Shown: one piece after another, positions 42,405 to 54,400 of the stretch
Position numbering within the stretch: the stretch's first letter is position 1
Layout of the letters: each line of letters begins with the position of its first letter
Source of the DNA: Glandiceps talaboti
Lineage: Eukaryota; Hemichordata; Enteropneusta; Spengelidae
Assembly (NCBI RefSeq): GCF_964340395.1
Contig: NC_135555.1
Coordinates: 24,107,725 to 24,171,724 of the forward strand
Direction: 5' to 3'
DNA: 64,000 nucleotides
Made by a program: the position numbers and the translations under genes
The notes under the pieces: generated by a model
Database searches by the model: none
What the model was told of the DNA's origin: nothing
The model's input: the letters and a program-made list of their open reading frames with translations, nothing else

Positions 42405-45400
42405 CTGTGAGAAAAAAAGAGATGATTTTTGACAGGTTAGTAAGATATAGTAATCTCATTATCAAATACAATTCATAGTCTTTTCAGCATTCATGTCAAA
42501 ACTATGCTTAACAACAAATTAAGGACTAGAACACCTGTAGAATAGTATACATTTGTTGCAGACAATAAAAGTGCAAATGGCATTGTAGAACCTGTAGAAT
42601 AGTATACATTTGTTGCAGACAATAAAAGTGCCAATGGCACTGTAGAACACCTGTAGAATAGTATGCATTTGTTGCAGACAATAAAAGTGCCAATGGCATT
42701 GTAGAACCTGTAGAATAGTATGCATTTGTTGCAGACAATAAAAGTGCCAATGGCATTGTAGAACCTGTAGAATAGTATACACTTGTTGCAGACAATAAAA
42801 GTGCCAATGGCATTGTAGAACATCTGTAGAATAGTATACATTTGTTGCAGACAATAAAAGTGCCAATGGCATTGTAGAACACCTGTAGAATATTATACAC
42901 TTGTTGCAGACAATAAAAGTGCCAATGGCACTGTAGAACACCTGTAGAATAATATACACTTGTTGCAAACAATTAAATAGTGCATATGGCATTGTAGCCA
43001 TTGTGATTAATTATATATAAATATGTATGTTCAATTATTTGAATCACCATAATTATTCATAAATGAACTAATAAACAGAAATTACATCAGAGACAAATCT
43101 AAGTGAAGATCCTAATTTAAATATTTGGTATCACTCAAGTTGGCCAGTGTACTCAGTGATGTCATTCTCATTGAAAATATACATTATATATCCATATTAA
43201 AATGCCACTTGAGGCCTTGGGTCATCTCAACTTCAAACTGCATTTATCTACTACTCAGTCAGAAACTCAGCTATTGTAACATGTTGAGGAAGTATAAATG
43301 GCTGTTGTGCCACTGTAGATCCGTGCCAGGGGTAATAACAGTAAAGTGCTTTGAGCACAAAGTTGGAAAGGGCTATATAAAAACTCACATTATTATTATT
43401 ATTATTATTATGAATATGTCCAAGTACATGGCTGACAAAAGTATCTCATTTCAATAAGTTCCATGGTGAAATTTCAAGGAGTCACCTGGGTGGACCATAT
43501 ACATCACTGATAAACAAGGGTAGGTCCTCGTTCAGGTAAAAGGTTTCAACTTTGACTTCTGGCAGTATGGCAAACATGTACCTACTGACTCCCTGAAGTT
43601 ATTAACAAGTTGTACAAGCTACACTTGTAGCCAGACTTCCTTCCCACCCAAGGAAAGTATAGTATAGAAGTTCAACTAATCATTTTATGAATCATGGTCC
43701 TCAAAAAAGTTATGGTGAGTTTCATCCTTTCTATCAACTACCTAATTACTTGATCAACTACCTAACTGTTGTAGGAATGGAGAATCTGAAACTACATTCA
43801 TTCAAATTATTTGACAATACATGTATATAAATTAATCACCCATATAAGTAGTATAGCCTCTATGACCTGAGACCTAATGCACAAACCATAACTATTGTTG
43901 TTGCATGTGGTACATCACACAAGTAGGAGACAGCTGTTCCTTGGTTATGTGCATACAATCACTCTGTGATCAAGATAGTGTAAACACTACATGAGGTTGA
44001 ATGTGCAGGAAAACCTACTATTAGAGACACCATCCTACTGACAGTGTCATTACATCAATGTCCATTGATAGCCAAGATCGATGAGTTTTGGTTGGTATCT
44101 GAGTTAGTTTGTCAATAGTTCATCTGACACTGCAATAACTGGGTCATACTTACTCATGCCTGGGATAGAGTATTTGAAATGCACAAATGGTACATAGAAC
44201 AATAGACCAGCCAGAATGAAGAGTGTTGCATACAGGTACTCCAGGGCTGGTTCATCAATAATAGGGGCAATTACAAGGTAGACTGATGCTAGGAGTACAA
44301 TAATGGGAATGATGATAGGTATCTGAAATAAAGATGAATGGAAGATGCAATTATAACTATATATCAAAACACTCATGATTGACAGTTTAAATGGTCCATC
44401 ATATTTTGAAATAAATATCTAGATATTTACAACTTCTTGTCATTCTGCATTGTGTTTCTAGTGTTCACATCCATATACTTTCATGTGTTTCTAGTGTTCA
44501 CATCCATGTACTTCCATGCGTTTCTAGTGTTCACATCCATATACTTTCATGTGTTTCTAGTGTTCACATCCATGTACTTCCATGCGTTTCTAGTGTTCAC
44601 ATCCATATACTTTCATGTGTTTCTAGTGTTCACATCCATGTACTTCCATGAGTTTCTAGTGTTCACATCCATATACTTTCATGTGTTTCTAGTGTTCACA
44701 TCCATGTGTTTCTAGTGTTCACATCCATATACTTTCATGTGCACTCATGTAGACTTATATACAATGTAAGTAACTGTATTTGTCAGTGAAAATAACCATA
44801 CCAACTGATATAGACTTGTATACAATGTAAGTAACTGTATTTGTCAGTGAAAATAACCATACCAACTGATATAGACTTGTATACAATGTAAGTCACTGTA
44901 TTTGTCAGTGAAAATAACCATACCAACTGATATAGACTTATATACAATGTAAGTCACTGTATTTGTCAGTGAAAATAACCATACCAACTGATATAGACTT
45001 GTATACAATGTAAGTCACTGTATTTGTTAGTGAAAATAACCATACCAACTGATATAGACTTATATACAATGTAAGTCACTGTATTTGTCATTGAAAATAA
45101 CCATACCAACTGATATAGACTTGTATACAATGTAAGTCACTGTATTTGTCATTGAAAATAACCATACCAACTGATATAGACTTATATACAATGTAAGTCA
45201 CTGTATTTGTCTTTGAAAATAACCATACCAACTGATATAGACTTATATACAATGTAAGTCACTGTATTTGTCAGTGAAAATAACCATACCAACTGATATA
45301 GACTTATATACAATGTAAGTCACTGTATTTGTCATTGAAAATAACCATACCAACTGATATAGACTTGCATACAATGTAAGTCACTGTATTTGTCAGTGAA

Positions 45401-48400
45401 AATAACCATACCAACTGATATAGACTTATATACAATGTAAGTCACTGTATTTGTCATTGAAAATAACCATACCAACTGTCTCTTTACAGCATTCTGTTCC
45501 TTTATAACCTGAACATATGGTCTACATACAACACTCCTTGCCCCCACCCCCAAACTTCACCCCCCCCCCCCCAACTCCATCCCAACCCATACCACAATAT
45601 CTTACCTTGATCGGCCTTTTAGCTTCCCTTCTAGTGAACCTCAACACAATGAGTGCCATCATAACAAGTCCATAGAATAACCAGGCAGTAAAACTGAAGT
45701 AATTGACCAATGCATCAAAATCACTTGGAATTATCATGAGTAGGGCAAGAATTGACTGTAAATAGTACAAAGTACACGGTTAGTCAATGCACAAAGATAA
45801 AGGATCATTTAGTGTGACCACTGAGGGCAGCAGATTTGCACTGGAAGTGTGCACCATGATTATCATATAGTCTACTTTGAAATCACTCTTTTCAAACAAT
45901 TCATTACAATTGTCTACATAATTCTTGATTTCTAATAGTTCTTCTTCCCTTCTTCCATTTATGATTGTTTTAATTGTGGGGAATTATTAAGTGTGTTTAT
46001 TGATGTGTGTAATAGACAGTTTTTTTAGACTGCAAGGTGTCTGACATGCATGATGAAAAATTAAACCCCATTGCCTAATATGGAGATCCTTTAATTATGG
46101 CTGAGAAGTTTATAACTGGAATAGGTTGTATTTAGTCAATACTGAGGTCAAAGTTCAACATTTCCATCTTTGACCTTACTATTCATTCCGAGTTGTTTAT
46201 CCACCCCCACTCCCTACCAATTTTTTGTTATCCACCCCATACTCACCCCATCAAATTTATTTATCCACCCGACCAAAACTAAACTTAAAGTAGGAAAGAT
46301 TTACATGCATATACTACTAGTACTAAAAAAAAAAATTTTCTCATTGATTCCATATACCACCATGGAATATGATTGAACACCCTTTCAATTCTTGTTCAAT
46401 ATATAGAGACAAAATTGTCCTTGACTAGAATACAGTCATTGATAGTTTGCCATATGTTCCTTTTAACCCAGATTAACAAAACATATGGAGTGCCACCTTT
46501 GATCCATTCTATTGTTTTCACATCATATGGAGTACTCAGTAATGTTTATGTTCGGTATGCACAATATCAAGATTTTGATAATCTGATTCAAACTCCCAAA
46601 CAATACCACACAGGGCCCAATACAAATCTAATATAAGGGAAGAGAGATTACCTTCTATTTTTGTTACCACTAAATTCACTGACATAGTACTTACTGTGAA
46701 AGCAACAGCTGGGAATGGAGTGAATCTTCTGACATGAACCATGGATAAGATCTCTACCATGTGTCCTTCACGTGCTGCTACAAATGTCAATCTAATGATT
46801 TAGGACAAACAGTAATATTGTATATCACATCTACAAATTATATCAGTTTACATTTTTTTTGTTCAGGTCACTTAAGCCTAACCAATTTAGTATCACAGTT
46901 AATGGCATAATTAGATTTTCCCCAACATTTTAGTATATATACCAGTATCAAAGTGTTTTATACCTAAATACCAGGTTTGGGCAAAGATTCTGCCAATAGC
47001 AAGTGATGCTAAGGTTTGTAACAACAAGTAGAATACTACATTGTATGTTTCAGTGACATGTGCTGCAAAAAATTACCCCAAGAACTTCCCACATTCAATT
47101 TATACCACTTGAGTATCTAACATCCTGTAAACATCTTTTAACAATAAAGCTCAACTTCATAAAACACAACCAAATCCAACTGATTGGTTCTGTACATATT
47201 CATTTATTAAATAAATCAAAAGTAAAATGAGCCATAAAATATGTTGAATACGATACTACAAAGGCAGCATCATGCGAGTTAGATCATTTCTACAAGCCTA
47301 CCTTCCAGATGTGAACAATGTTCCATTGGCAGCTCCAAAAGTTGACATAGCTACTGACACTGGTATTATCCATGCCATTACTCCTAGTACACGGTCAGCT
47401 AGTGTCTGTTAAACAATAACGGCCAAAGTGCAAACTAGCAGTTAATTGGCTGAAAACTAAAACTACATTTTCTGACAGCCAGCCATGTGTTTAGTTTTGT
47501 GAGCTGTAAGCAGCTGACTTTTTGTTAAGCAGTTGAGAACTACATGTGAGCAGATTTGTGTGACATACCATACATGCAATACTGCACTACAGTGTGTTTT
47601 GGTGGTACAGCTGGGTTTAATTAGCTCTGGGTATTAGCGAGATACAAAGACAGAGAGAGGACACAATTGTAGAATATGGCACAGTTAGTATTTGGAAACC
47701 ATTACAAATTTTACATGCTTTTCTGTCTGGCAGAAACCACTGTTGTTAGTTCCATGACACATCTGTGATGGATGAGCCTACCTTCCAGCTGTAAAGATGG
47801 TACCGTTCATGGAACCAATCACAGAACACCACACAGAAATGGAGATAACCCAGGATAAGCCCTCAATCACCCACTCACCAAATGTCTACAAGCATCACCA
47901 ATGAACAACATCAACACAAGATGACAAAGGGAGAGAGAAGATGGAACAAAAGTGGCCAAGGGTGACTACAGTCATGTGATAGTTTAATAACCGTGTGATA
48001 ATGTATTTAAGTCAAGTGTTTTACTCTACTAGAATCATGTGACACTGAGTCATTTCTTAAGTTTTACATGAATCATGTGAAATTTAATCATGTAATACTA
48101 TACTTGAATCATGTGATATTGTGAGTCTTGTGATACTGCATGGGTCACATGATTTCAAAGCAAATTCACACCCATAGTAGTGGACTGTGATGTGCAGAGA
48201 AGTGCTTCATTGTTCCCAAGTTTCAATATTCTGTTTGAATACAGCATCATGCGAAATTACAATATTTATGTCATGTGAGATGATAATTTACTCATGTCAG
48301 GTGATATATTAAGTCATGTCATGTGACATTGTAATAATGTCAAGCGATATAGTGACCTAGTCATGTCAGGTGATATTGTACTCATGTCATGTGATATAGT

Positions 48401-51400
48401 AAGTCATGTCATGTAAGGTGATATTGTACTCATGTCATGTGATATAGTAAGTCATGTCATGTCAGGTGATATTGTACTCATGTCATGTGATATAGTAAGT
48501 CATGTCATGTCAGGTGATATTGTACTCATGTCATGTGATATAGTAAGTCATGTCATGTAAGGTGATATTGTACTCATGTCATGTGATATAGTAAGTCATG
48601 TCATGTCAGGTGATATTGTACTCATGTCATGTGATATAGTAAGTCATGTCATGTCAGGTGATATTGTACTCATGTCATGTGATATAATGGCCAAGTCATG
48701 TCAGGTTATATTGTTCTTGTGTTACATAACATTGTGTATACATGAAAACTGGTCCATGTCAAAAAAAAAAAAATCTGAAAGTATAAATATTTGACTGCCA
48801 ACTGAAAGTCTTAAAATGTGTTTACATTTGTATACTATAAAAATTGAACTGTCAAGTGGGGGATACACCAATGAAATTATGACATGCAAATATCACATAT
48901 ACATATACAATGTATGTCATGCAACCTTTGTTTTGTCTCTGCTTTTAGGTAACAGAAATGAGTGCGACGACATGACAACATGTAGGTGTGTTACGTCATA
49001 CATACCACTGCTACAGCATTGGATGCAAGGAGTTCAGATGGTGACATTACTGTGAAATACGAGATATTGACCAGGAGATAACACAATGTCACTAGAGGTA
49101 TACCAATAATAATGGACAATGGTAGATTCCTGGAGAGGGAATAGACAACAGAAAGGTCAAAGGTCAAATACTATTACCCATTCTTCCACAGACCATTACC
49201 TTCAATGTTTTCTCATTTTTAGCCAAACAGTGCCAACAAAGTTCTTTGTATTCTTTTTTTAATATTTCACCTCAACTATACTTACAACTTGATTTTTTGT
49301 CATGCATTCGTATCTCGTTGTTATTCTAGTAGAACTAACAATAGACAACTATTTATCAACTTGTGATTATTTACACAAAAACTGAGCTGTCCTTTGTACC
49401 ATTAGAAGACGTAGTACTCTGCAAGATATCACAAAATTAGCTAATAAGGTGCCCTGCTCTCAAGTCCTCATGACAAGCAATTTATGAAACATTTAGGTTC
49501 TAAGTTTACCTGAATGGGTTCTTGATTTCCTCTGTCACATAATTAAGGTTATTCCTGTATAGGAAAAAAGAATACAATACAATCAATAAATAGTATTGTA
49601 AATGACTGGCTTTTATGTCAAACATAAAACATTACAACTCAAAGAGTCATACCAATATTAACACAATTCAATACTTTCAACTCTTTCCCATATACACCAG
49701 CCCACTGTAATATGTCTCCAGCAAAACCCATGACACAGCCCACTGTAATATGTCTCCAGTAAGACCCATGACACAGCCCACTGTAATATGTCTCCAGTGA
49801 GACCCATGACACCAGCCCACTGTAGTATGTCTCTAGCGAGTCCCATGACACAGCCCACTGTAGTATGTCTCTAGCGAGTCCCATGACACCAGCCCACTGT
49901 GGTATGTCTCCAGTAAAACCTATGACACAGCCCACTGTGGTATGCCTCCAGTAAAACCCATGACACAGCCCACTGTGGTATGTCTCCAGTAAAACCCATG
50001 ACACAGCCCACTGTGGTATGTCTCCAGTAAAACCCATGACACCAGCCCCCTGTAATATGTCTCCAGTGACTCCCATGACACAGCCCACTGTGGTATGTCT
50101 CCAGTGACTCCCATGACACAGCCCACTGTGGTATGTCTCCAGTGACTCCCATGACACAGCCCATTGTCTCTAATAAGCTAGATGCCAACCCATTATTCGA
50201 CAGCACCAAGAGTCAAGTGTAATTACATGCATACACAGTTTGGGAATGTTTAGAGATCTTTTATGTCATCTGCAGACAAAACCAGCATATCTGACAGTTA
50301 TACGCTTTCTCCAGTGTGACTTACAAACCATCATAAATCCAAATTCACTTATAAAAGTGACTTACCAACCATCATATGCCCAAAGTCCCTGATAGAAGGC
50401 TACTGCATAGGCAAAACCTTTGGATGAAGAACCTTCAAAACTTTTAGTTAAATATTCCGTGTGACCTGTAGGAGAGTAGAAAGATATCTAGGTATTGGGG
50501 TGGAGCAGGTGATAGCATATACTTGTAGAACATTCAAGTAATATGTCAAATGCTCAAGACCCATTTTTTGGCTAAACGAAGGAAATAAAACATTCAGCTC
50601 AGCTTGTTTATACAAGTGTCGAAATCTTATCTGAATTAATTTCTCTCTCCATACTATTTGATGGCATTACATATACCACAGTGAAAATGTTAGTGCTGAA
50701 TATGATTTGATTTTTTACGGGTTGATTTTTGATGATTTTTTGGTTGTTTTTCTTTCCCAGACTAATCATTTCTTGCGACTGAATATTCACTCTCTTGTTG
50801 CCTAAATAAAGATATGAGGTCTCTTTTTTTCTATTCAATTTCCTTTATCAAATTGAAAACATTGTTCATCTTATAATTACCAAGGTATGAGTTACACTCA
50901 CACAAAAAGTATAGAGTAATATCTTAATATGGTGTCAATGTCATTCTAAAATTCAGTATTTGGTACATAAAGTCCCCACTACATTTTTTTTCATAGTCTC
51001 TGAGAGTCCCCATTTTTTCCAGGGTCTCCCAAGAGTTCCTGATTCCAATTTTTTTAACCAGGGTCTCCAAACAAAATGATTAAACAATGAAACCAAGCCA
51101 GCTTTTTTACCAGATTTCCCTTTTCCATTACCTGGGCTTCAAAACCTTGCCAAACACTGCAAGTTGACAATCCAAGATGCCTACACTTTATATTTGAACT
51201 TACCTTGACCTAGCCTTACAAAGCCTATCATGATGATAATAACAATGCATGCCAGTTTAGCTGCTGTGAAGACATTTTGTACAGATGTAGCCCATTTGAC
51301 ACTGTAACAGTTGACCCATGTAATGATAACTGCAGGCAAAGAAAAATTAGTCAAAACAATGATACACTGTATGATATGTAGAACAATCATTTTATCAACT

Positions 51401-54400
51401 TACATTGGTAAGGAATGCAGAACAATCATTTCATCAACTTACAATGGACATTAAGCAATGATAATAGTTTTCCTGTTTGCTTCCTAGACTTGTTAAATTA
51501 AATACATGTAAAACAGAAAATGTTTTGTCTAATGGCTTCTTTATGTTCTTTTACATTGCTTTAATTATCATATCAGCTATTAATGAAATGAATGTATAAA
51601 ATGCAACAAGTCTAGAGTTTTTTTTGGCCATTGATTGATGTACAAACTAAATTACTAAATTTTCAAATTGTATATATGCGGTGGTTGTTATACAAACTTT
51701 GGAACTGTTCATTATGAAAAGCATGTCAATAGTGTAAATAGCAAACAGCAATGTATAGAGACTAGCCGTTGGGTTTGAATCTGGAGATATCTTTACCCTT
51801 TGGTCTAGAGACTAGCCGTTGGGTTTGAATCTGAAGATATCTTTACCCTTTGGTCTAGAGACTAGCCGTTGGGTTTGAATCTGAAGATATCTTTACCCTT
51901 TGGTCTAGAGACTAGCCGTTGGGTTTGAATCTGAAGATATCTTTACCCTTTGGTCTAGAGACTAGCCGTTGGGTTTGAATCTGAAGATATCTTTACCCTT
52001 TGGTCTAGAGACTAGCCGTTGGGTTTGAATCTGAAGATATCTTTACCCTTTGGTCTAGAGACTAGCCGTTGGGTTTGAATCTGGAGATATCTTTACCCTT
52101 TGGTCTAGAGACTAGCCGTTGGGTTTGAATCTGGAGATATCTTTACCCCCCCCCCCCCCCCCCCCTAGTCTAGAGACTAGCCGTTGGGTTTGAATCTGAA
52201 GATATCTTTACCCTTTGGTCTAGAGACTAGCCGTTGGGTTTGAATCTGAAGATATCTTTACCCTTTGGTCTAGAGACTAGCCGTTGGGTTTGAATCTGGA
52301 GATATCTTTACCCTTTGGTCTAGAGACTAGCCGTTGGGTTTGAATCTGAAGATATCTTTACCCTTTGGTCTAGAGACTAGCCGTTGGGTTTGAATCTGGA
52401 GATATCTTTACCCCTTTGGTCTAGGGACTAGCCGTTGGGTTTGAATCTGGAGATATCTTTACCCTTTGGTCTAGGGACTAGCCGTTGGGTTTGAATCTGG
52501 AGATATCTTTACCCTTTGGTCTAGGGACTAGCCGTTGGGTTTGAATCTGAAGATATCTTTACCCTTTGGTCTAGGGACTAGCCGTTGGGTTTGAATCTGA
52601 AGATATCTTTACCCCCCCCCCCCCCCCCCCCCTAGTCTAGAGACTAGCCGTTGGGTTTGAATCTGGAGATATCTTTACCCTTTGGTCTAGAGACTAGCCG
52701 TTGGGTTTGAATCTGGAGATATCTTTACCCTTTGGTCTAGAGACTAGCCGTTGGGTTTGAATCTGGAGATATCTTTACCCTTTGGTCTAGAGACTAGCCA
52801 TTGGGTTTGAATCTGGAGATATTTTTACCCCTTTGGTCTAGAGACTAGCCGTTGGGTTTGAATCTGAAGATATCTTTACCCTTTGGTCTAGAGACTAGCC
52901 ATTGGGTTTGAATCTGAAGATATCTTTACCCTTTGGTCTAGAGACTAGCCGTTGGGTTTGAATCTGGAGATATCTTTACCCCTTTGGTCTAGAGACTAGC
53001 CGTTGGGTTTGAATCTGGAGATATCTTTACCCTTTGGTCTAGAGACTAGCCATTGGGTTTGAATCTGGAGATATTTTTACCCTTTGGTCTAGAGACTAGC
53101 CGTTGGGTTTGAATCTGGAGATATCTTTACCCTTTGGTCTAGAGACTAGCCATTGGGTTTGAATCTGGAGATATCTTTACCCTTTGGTCTAGAGACTAGC
53201 CATTGGGTTTGAATCTGGAGATATTTTTACCCTTTGGTCTAGAGACTAGCCGTTGGGTTTGAATCTGGAGATATCTTTACCCTTTGGTCTAGAGACTAGC
53301 CATTGGGTTTGAATCTGGAGATATCTTTACCCTTTGGTCTAGAGACTAGCCATTGGGTTTGAATCTGGAGATATTTTTACCCTTTGGTCTAGAGACTAGC
53401 CGTTGGGTTTGAATCTGGAGATATTTTTCCCCTTTGGTCTAGAGACTAGCCGTTGGGTTTGAATCTGGAGATATCTTTCCCCCCTAGTCTAGAGACTAGC
53501 CATTGGGTTTGAATCTCTTAACCCCCAACAGTTAGTCTCGGGGGTTAGCAACAAAGACACAACATAGTAATAGCCAAAACTTGGACAAGATTTCATCTCG
53601 TGATGAACATTTTGAAATGTAAACTAAGTCATTCAGATTGAAATGTACACTAAGTCATTCAGATTGAACTGTACACTAAGTCATTCAGATTGAAATGTAC
53701 ACTAAGTCATTCAGATTGAACTGTACACTAAGTCATTCAGATTGAAATGTACACTAAGTCATTCAGATTGAAATGTACACTAAGTCATTCATATTGAAAT
53801 GTAAACTAAGTCATTCAGATTGAAATGTACACTAAGTCATTCAGATTGAAATGTACACTAAGTCATTCAGATTGAAATGTAAACTAAGTCATTCAGATTG
53901 AAATGTAAACTAAGTCATTCAGATTGAAATGTACACTAAGTCATTCAGATTGAAATGTAAACTAAGTCATTCAGATTGAACTGTACACTAAGTCATTCAG
54001 ATTGAACTGTACACTAAGTCATTCAGATTGAAATGTACACTAAGTCATTCAGATTGAAATGTACACTAAGTCATTCATATTGAAATGTAAACTAAGTCAT
54101 TCAGATTGAAATGTACACTAAGTCATTCAGATTGAAATGTACACTAAGTCATTCATATTGAAATGTACACTAAGTCATTCAGACTGAAATGTACACTAAG
54201 TCATTCAGATTGAAATGTACACTAAGTCATTCAGATTGAAATGGAGGAATTTTGATGCAGTATTGTATTTACATGCTATTTGTGATGTCATTGTACATAA
54301 TTTACATGTACAGTACATGTATTGACTTTCTAAATGCATTGCAACTTGTTTACATAACAATTATGCACTTAATCAAAACCTGTGTGTAATTTATAAGTCA

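Noticed and set aside
42491-43001. Overlapping 116-160-aa minus-strand frames
   Set aside because: All three frames of one 60-bp minisatellite in intron 10; no family similarity.
43482-43592. Possible alternative terminal exon of the SLC7A9-like gene (about 36 codons ending GPPR)
   Set aside because: It has an acceptor-like TTCAG and an open frame, but that frame is phase 0 and does not fit the phase 1 donor at 44154 unless a second AG is used. The exon at 42337-42404 fits phase, acceptor strength and the conserved tail far better.
44104-44153. Read-through C-terminus of exon 10 ending at TAA 44104
   Set aside because: It would skip a strong GTAAGT donor and lose the conserved C-terminal LQxLxEVxPxE helix present in exon 11. 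It remains possible as an intron-retention form.
49639-50209. Minus-strand frames up to 172 aa with repeating Gly-Asp-Ile
   Set aside because: 38-bp minisatellite in intron 4 of the transporter, open in more than one frame.
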